DNA of 27,584 nucleotides, from assembly GCA_900545035.1 (NCBI GenBank), contig UQXM01000006.1, positions 1-27,584 of the forward strand, written 5' to 3'. Each line of letters begins with the position of its first letter. The stretch's first letter is position 1. Below, piece after piece: positions 22,772 to 27,584 of this stretch. The notes under the pieces were generated by a model. The model was not told the origin of the DNA, did not search any database, and saw nothing but the letters and a program-made list of their open reading frames with translations. Made by a program: the position numbers and the translations under genes. Source of the DNA: an uncultured Fusobacterium sp. (lineage in GTDB: Bacteria > Fusobacteriota > Fusobacteriia > Fusobacteriales > Fusobacteriaceae).

Positions 22772-25700
22772 TTAATTTTGTGTAAGCAGATTTTTCTTAG
22801 CCACAGACAGCATAAGTTTAATTCTGTTGATTTGGTTTACCTCTGAATAAGCAGGGTCATAATCAATAGAAACGATATTTGAATGAGAATATTCTTCTTT
22901 CAGTCTTTTTATCATTCCTTTTCCTGTAATATGGTTCGGCAGACAACCAAACGGCTGAACACAAACAATATTAGGTACACCGTGTTCAATCAGTTCAATC
23001 ATTTCTCCCAGCAGGAACCAACCTTCACCTGATTGATGTCCTATTGAAATATATTTTGAAGTTTTCTTAGCAATATTTCCGATAAAATCTTCTTCTCTGA
23101 ATCTCTTGCATTTTCTCAAAGCTCTGTTTACAAATCCTGTATAAAAACCTGTTACTGCAAGAGCAGCCTTTGTTCCCAAAGAAGCAAATTTTCCATGGAA
23201 TCTCTCTTGTAAGAAATCTTCACTGTAAATACAATAATTAATAAAACTCATAAGGCTCGAAGTACGAGCTTCTCCTCCTTCGCTTTCAATAAAATCAACA
23301 AGATGATTGTTTGCAAAAGGACTGAATTTTACAAGAATTTCTCCCACAACTCCCACTTTTACTTTTTCCTCAGTTGTAACAGCTATTTCGGAAAATTCCT
23401 GTACAATATTGTTAAGATTTTTTCTGAACTGTAAAAGTTTTCCGTTTCTTATATTCTCTCTTACAGTTTCATACCATTTTTCAAAAACCTTATTGGTTAC
23501 ACCTTTTATTTTTTCATACGGTCTGATATGATAAAGAAGCTTCATCAAAATATCTCCGTAAGATACAGCAATCAAAGTTTTGTGTGCCAGTTTCCATGTA
23601 ATTTTAAATCCCTCTTGTGCTTCATATCCTTTTGAATTCAAAGAAAGTACAGGAACATTGGCAAATCCGCTGTCCTTCAAAGCTTTTTTCAGGAAACCGA
23701 TATAGTTTGTAGCACGACAGCTTCCTCCTGTCTGAGAAATCATAACCGCTGTTTTATGAATATCATATTTTCCTGATTTCAAAGCAGAAATAAGCTCTCC
23801 GATAACAAGGATTGACGGATAGCAGGCATCGTTGTTTACAAACTGAAGTCCGGCATTAAGAGCTTCTTTTGTTTCTTCCAAAATCTCCAGCTTATATCCC
23901 TCTGCCGAAAAAGCATCTTTCAGAAGTCCGAAATGAATAGGGGACATCTGAGGAGCAAGTATTGTATATTCCTCTTTCATTTTATGAGTAAATTTATTTT
24001 TTCTGTATTCGATTTTATTTTTTACAATTTTTTTAACAGCTTTTTTCTTATCCTGAAGAGCCGCAAGCAGACTTCTTATTCTGATTTTTACAGCTCCCAT
24101 GTTGCTTACTTCGTCTATTTTCAAAAGTGTGTGAACTTTTCCGTAATTTGAAAGTATCTCTTCCACTTGGTCTGTTGTTACTGCATCAAGTCCGCAGCTG
24201 AAACTGTTAAGTTCCACAAGCTCAAGATTTGGGTGTTTTCCCACAAATGTTGCGGCTCTGTAAAGTCTTGAATGATATGTCCACTGGTCGATTACTCTCA
24301 AGCCATCTTCAAGAGAAGTAAGACTTGCAACGGCGTCCCCTGTCAGCACAGCAATTCCGAATGAATTTATAATATTAGGTATTCCGTGATGAATTTCCTT
24401 ATCATTATGATATGGTCTTCCGCAAAGAACAATTCCTGTTTTTCCTGTTTTTTCAAGCCAAGCCATTACTTCTTTGGCTTTGTTCTGCATATCTTTTCTG
24501 AAATTATATCTCTCTTCCCATGCTGCATTAACGGCATTTTTAACTTCTTCTCTGCTCACTCCGTATTTTTCAAACTCTTCGTAAACAGTTTTGTAAAGCA
24601 CTTCTTTATCAGCCATAGAGAAAAACGGTATCATCATATCAACATGTTTTTCTTTTAAAATATCCAGATTATTTTTGATAACTTCAGGGTAAGAGATAAC
24701 AATAGGACAGTTGAACTGGTTCTGTGCTTTTTTGTCCTCTTTCTCTTCAAAAATTACACATGGATAAAAAATAGTTTTAATTCCTTTTTCTATCAGGTTA
24801 ATAATATGTCCGTGCACCATTTTTGCAGGATAGCAGATTGAATCTGAAGATATTGTATCCATTCCTTTTTCATATAATTTTTTGGAAGAGTCATCAGAAA
24901 TAATAACTCTGAAACCTAATTTTGTAAGAAGAGTAAACCAGAACGGATAAGAGTCATAAATATTTAAAACTCTCGGTATTCCGATTTCTCCTCTCGGAGC
25001 TTGTCCCGGCTCAAGAGGAATATAGTTGAATAATCTGTTGTATTTATATTCAAACATATTTGGAGCTTTTTCTTTTTTCATATTTCCCAAAGGTCTTTCA
25101 CATCTATTCCCCGAAATAAATCTCTCTCCGTTTTTAAATTTATGAATTGTCAAAAGACAATTGTTTCCACAGATACCACATCTTGTAAGATTTGTATCAG
25201 CAGAAAATCCGTTTAAATCCTGAAGAGTAAGAAGAGAAGATTTTTGAAGCTCATGCTCTTCTGCATATTCTTTTGCAATAACAGCCGCACCGAAAGCTCC
25301 CATAAGCCCTGCAATATTTGGTCTTACTGCCTCTCTTTCGGAAATAAGTTCAAAAGCACGAAGAACACAGTCATTAAGGAATGTTCCTCCCTGCACAACT
25401 ATTTTATTTCCGAATTCCTCTTTATTTTTCATTTTTATAACTTTAAACAATGTATTTTTTACAACCGAATATGAAAGTCCCGCAGAAATATCACCCACTT
25501 CTGCCCCGTCTTTCTGAGCTTGTTTAACTTTTGAATTCATAAACACAGTACATCTTGTTCCAAGGTCAGAAGGATTTTTTGCTTCCATTCCCTTTTGAGC
25601 AAACTCTTGAATAGAAAGTCCCAGACTTCCTGCAAATGTTTCAAGGAATGAGCCACATCCTGATGAGCAGGCTTCATTAAGAAGAATAGAAGTTATTACT

Positions 25701-27016
25701 CCGTCTTTTATTTTAAGACATTTCATGTCCTGTCCGCCGATATCAAGAATAAAATCCACATCAGGAGAGAAAAATTTTGCTCCTTTATAGTGTGCCATTG
25801 TTTCAACAATTCCCACATCCACATTAAGAGCTGCTTTAATCAAATTTTCTCCGTATCCTGTAACACAAGACCCTTTTATTGTAATCTTGTCTGACATTTT
25901 TGAGTAAAGTGTTCTCAAATTATTTATAATATTATCAAGTGGATTTCCTTTATTATGAGAATAGTGAGAGAAAAGTATTTCATTCTGCTCTGACATCAAC
26001 ACAAGTTTTATTGTTGTTGACCCTGCATCAATTCCAAGATAAGCATTTCCCTCATATGTATTTATATCCCTTGTTTCAACAGTTTCTTTCTCATGTCTTT
26101 CCTTAAACTCTTTCAGCTCTTTTTCATCGGCAAAAAGAGGAGGTAGACTCATTGTTTCGGGAAGTCCCTGATTTTTTAAAACAGAAATTTTATTTTTAAG
26201 CTCTCCGAAAGAAAACTCTCTTGTATTTTCTCTTGATAAAATACAAGCTCCCATTGCCACAAAAAGCTGTGAATCTTCAGGGAAAATTATATTTTCGGGA
26301 GTAAGTTTAAGTGTTTCAATAAATCTTTTTCTAAGCTCACTTAAAAAGAAAAGAGGTCCTCCAAGAAAAGCCACTTTTCCTGTAATTTTTTTACCGCAGG
26401 CAAGACCTGTTATAGTCTGATTTACCACTGCCTGAAATACAGAAACTGCAATGTTTTCTTTTCTAACCCCTTCATTTATTAACGGCTGAATATCTGTTTT
26501 GGCAAAAACTCCACATCTTGAAGCTATGGGATATATTGTGTCATATCCTTTTGCCAGTTCATTCAATCCGGAAGCATCAGTATCAAGAAGAGAGGCAATT
26601 TGGTCAACAAATGCTCCTGTTCCTCCTGCACAGCTTCCGTTCATTCTTTGTTCCATATCATTTTTCAAATATGTTATCTTAGCGTCTTCTCCGCCAAGCT
26701 CTATGGCAACATCTGTTTCAGGAATAACAGTTTCTATGGCTTTTATACAGGCAATAACTTCCTGAACAAAATCTACATCAATCCATTTGGAAACTCCAAG
26801 ACCTCCCGAACCTGTGATACTAATTTTAAAACTTACATCAGTACCATAAGTTTTTTCAATGTAAGCAAAAAAATCTTCAAAAAGGCTTTTTGAAGTTTCT
26901 CTTACATTGGAAAAGTGTCTTTGGTAAACTGAATAAATTACATTGTCTGCTTCATCAAGGCAGACTATTTTTACAGTAGTTGAACCTACATCAGTTCCCA
27001 CAAATAATTTTTTCAT
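22772..27016 (-). CDS. giant 2-hydroxyacyl-CoA dehydratase-type activase, two ASKHA domains fused to Cys-rich and HgdB-like regions
   Basis: 1414 residues, soluble. Two BadF/HgdC-type ATPase domains are visible: residues about 4-260 (VGTDVGSTTVKI, ELGGEDAK) and 326-580 (LGIDAGSTTIKL, DIGGQDMK). Each keeps the cysteine pair that binds the bridging [4Fe-4S] cluster in HgdC: C129 (SCAGGTGAF) with C168 (SRCGVF), and C450 (EACSSGCGSF) with C489 (TRCTVF). A cysteine block RCGICGNNC (C613, C616, C620) plus C639 follows. After it come a DUF2229-like region from about 675 (LNIYDSYPFWFTLLTKLGF, SICYPAK) and a C-terminal part resembling HgdB/BcrB reductase subunits (NDACYPSILVIGELISAL, ISQTGGSCRATNY, VQPFGCLPNHITGKG). 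Relatives of about 1400 residues exist in anaerobes, without a firmly known substrate. HgdC uses ATP to drive a low-potential electron into a dehydratase. The start is ATG 27016 behind GGAGAAC. Confidence 0.93.
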   Translation of the reverse strand: MKKLFVGTDVGSTTVKIVCLDEADNVIYSVYQRHFSNVRETSKSLFEDFFAYIEKTYGTDVSFKISITGSGGLGVSKWIDVDFVQEVIACIKAIETVIPETDVAIELGGEDAKITYLKNDMEQRMNGSCAGGTGAFVDQIASLLDTDASGLNELAKGYDTIYPIASRCGVFAKTDIQPLINEGVRKENIAVSVFQAVVNQTITGLACGKKITGKVAFLGGPLFFLSELRKRFIETLKLTPENIIFPEDSQLFVAMGACILSRENTREFSFGELKNKISVLKNQGLPETMSLPPLFADEKELKEFKERHEKETVETRDINTYEGNAYLGIDAGSTTIKLVLMSEQNEILFSHYSHNKGNPLDNIINNLRTLYSKMSDKITIKGSCVTGYGENLIKAALNVDVGIVETMAHYKGAKFFSPDVDFILDIGGQDMKCLKIKDGVITSILLNEACSSGCGSFLETFAGSLGLSIQEFAQKGMEAKNPSDLGTRCTVFMNSKVKQAQKDGAEVGDISAGLSYSVVKNTLFKVIKMKNKEEFGNKIVVQGGTFLNDCVLRAFELISEREAVRPNIAGLMGAFGAAVIAKEYAEEHELQKSSLLTLQDLNGFSADTNLTRCGICGNNCLLTIHKFKNGERFISGNRCERPLGNMKKEKAPNMFEYKYNRLFNYIPLEPGQAPRGEIGIPRVLNIYDSYPFWFTLLTKLGFRVIISDDSSKKLYEKGMDTISSDSICYPAKMVHGHIINLIEKGIKTIFYPCVIFEEKEDKKAQNQFNCPIVISYPEVIKNNLDILKEKHVDMMIPFFSMADKEVLYKTVYEEFEKYGVSREEVKNAVNAAWEERYNFRKDMQNKAKEVMAWLEKTGKTGIVLCGRPYHNDKEIHHGIPNIINSFGIAVLTGDAVASLTSLEDGLRVIDQWTYHSRLYRAATFVGKHPNLELVELNSFSCGLDAVTTDQVEEILSNYGKVHTLLKIDEVSNMGAVKIRIRSLLAALQDKKKAVKKIVKNKIEYRKNKFTHKMKEEYTILAPQMSPIHFGLLKDAFSAEGYKLEILEETKEALNAGLQFVNNDACYPSILVIGELISALKSGKYDIHKTAVMISQTGGSCRATNYIGFLKKALKDSGFANVPVLSLNSKGYEAQEGFKITWKLAHKTLIAVSYGDILMKLLYHIRPYEKIKGVTNKVFEKWYETVRENIRNGKLLQFRKNLNNIVQEFSEIAVTTEEKVKVGVVGEILVKFSPFANNHLVDFIESEGGEARTSSLMSFINYCIYSEDFLQERFHGKFASLGTKAALAVTGFYTGFVNRALRKCKRFREEDFIGNIAKKTSKYISIGHQSGEGWFLLGEMIELIEHGVPNIVCVQPFGCLPNHITGKGMIKRLKEEYSHSNIVSIDYDPAYSEVNQINRIKLMLSVAKKNLLTQN

Positions 27017-27036
27017 TGACAGTTCTCCTTGTATAA

Positions 27037-27064
27037 ATTTTATTTAATTGTAATGTTTCTTCAA
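27037..27064 (-). promoter_or_regulatory. possible promoter of the activase gene
   Basis: Minus strand: -35 TTGAAG (27059-27064), 16-bp spacer, -10 TAAAAT (27037-27042), in the 64-nt gap after the small membrane protein gene. The match is moderate; read-through from the upstream gene is also possible because no terminator is visible in the gap. Confidence 0.4.
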
Positions 27065-27080
27065 AAAAATAAAACTTATA

Positions 27081-27452
27081 TTAAATCAGGAGAATCCGTT
27101 CCTTATATCTCTCAATAATAGAACAGAAAATATTCTCTTCTGTTAATTTTTTTGTTGCTTTTACAATTTTATCAAATATAATAAAATTTTGGGTATGATG
27201 AACAAACTCCGGAAGAGTATCTCTTCCTGTAAAAATATCCGTTACCCTTATTCTATTGCTTATTCTCATAGAGATATAATTTTCCGAATGTTTTGCTTCA
27301 TTCAAAAAAATTGCATTCTCTTTTTCCGGTCTCAGCGGAGCAGAATTTGTTCTAAAATTAAGACTGTGCATAAAAACTATAAATAAAAAAGAAACAAGAA
27401 ACGGAATAATATATGCCGCTTGTTTTCTGTTTTTAATACTTTTTATACTCAT
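27081..27452 (-). CDS. small single-pass membrane protein of unknown function
   Basis: 123 residues. One hydrophobic segment (about residues 12-29, AAYIIPFLVSFLFIVFMH) follows a basic N-terminus (KSIKNRK), so the protein should be anchored with about 90 residues outside the cytoplasm. The external part has no recognised motif: RISNRIRVTDIFTGRDTLPEF and a basic C-terminus with a single cysteine. The start is ATG 27452 with a strong AAGGGGGTGGG ribosome binding site, and the promoter upstream is good, so the gene is likely real. It lies 64 nt upstream of the activase gene and may be co-transcribed with it. I do not recognise the family. Confidence 0.75.
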   Translation of the reverse strand: MSIKSIKNRKQAAYIIPFLVSFLFIVFMHSLNFRTNSAPLRPEKENAIFLNEAKHSENYISMRISNRIRVTDIFTGRDTLPEFVHHTQNFIIFDKIVKATKKLTEENIFCSIIERYKERILLI

Positions 27453-27520
27453 CTGCCCACCCCCTTGAAAAATTAATAAGAATATACAGTTATATTATAT
27501 TCAATAATTTTCATGCCCCT

Positions 27521-27549
27521 ATTATACTGCAAATTTTAAAAAAAATCAA
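27521..27549 (-). promoter_or_regulatory. sigma-70-type promoter for the small membrane protein gene
   Basis: Minus strand: -35 TTGATT (27544-27549), 17-bp spacer, -10 TATAAT (27521-27526). The leader would be about 60 nt. Nothing else is recognised between 27453 and the window end. Confidence 0.7.
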
Positions 27550-27584
27550 ATCTCCTCTGTTGAACATACAAACAAAAAAATTAT

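Noticed and set aside
1..27584. CRISPR arrays, tRNA or rRNA genes, insertion sequences, prophage genes
   Set aside because: No spaced direct repeats, tRNA-like TTCGA/CCA patterns, transposase motifs or phage structural genes were seen by eye. A tRNAscan, Rfam and ISfinder run would settle this.

Overview
The window is AT-rich DNA (roughly 30% GC by eye) with strong AGGAGG-type ribosome binding sites, many TTTT-tailed hairpin terminators and almost every gene on the minus strand. It combines low GC with Gram-negative envelope genes (heptosyltransferases, a WaaY-like LPS kinase), an SLH-coiled coil envelope protein, and proteins linked to amino-acid fermentation (formiminoglutamase, GltS, a giant 2-hydroxyacyl-CoA dehydratase-type activase). 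This points to a Fusobacterium-like anaerobe. That assignment is inferred from gene content, not from a marker gene comparison.

Layout. (1) 1-690: AT-rich leader with nested inverted repeats, then a small plus-strand PH/GRAM-like gene ended by a bidirectional terminator. (2) 713-3900, minus strand: a self-contained operon of a GntR regulator, a MATE efflux pump and a Gfo/Idh/MocA oxidoreductase. It is driven by a near-consensus promoter overlapping a perfect palindrome. The oxidoreductase is frameshifted near its C-terminus at a homopolymer. (3) 3911-7352: an SLH-coiled coil envelope protein, glucose-6-phosphate isomerase and an M18 aminopeptidase, probably one transcript with a clear promoter and terminator. 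(4) 7395-11059: a histidine/glutamate module (hutG, gltS, hutD) with a divergent TetR-family regulator and a perfect 13-bp palindrome just downstream of the predicted hutG start site. (5) 11064-13511: recA-recX-plsC with a terminator, preceded by a hairpin-forming intergenic element that contains the best candidate recA promoter.

(6) 13726-19335: an LPS core operon of six tightly packed genes: NodB-type deacetylase, GT2 glycosyltransferase, three GT9 heptosyltransferase-family enzymes and a WaaY-like kinase. (7) 19461-21715: a short orphan reading-frame remnant and a 714-residue membrane-bound nucleotide-sugar 4,6-dehydratase (FlaA1/CapD/WbpM type). (8) 21748-22550: two tandem HU-family genes joined by a 1-nt stop/start overlap. 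They lie behind a long leader holding two terminator-like hairpins, one a perfect 32-bp palindrome. (9) 22731-27016: a 1414-residue two-ASKHA-domain activase fused to cysteine-containing and HgdB-like parts. (10) 27081-27549: a small single-pass membrane protein of unknown function with a good promoter.

I saw no tRNA, rRNA, CRISPR array, transposase or prophage gene. The items most worth a second look are the frameshifted oxidoreductase, the HU leader, the two regulator-operator pairs and the fused activase. I did not find a clearly new multi-gene defence or mobile system.
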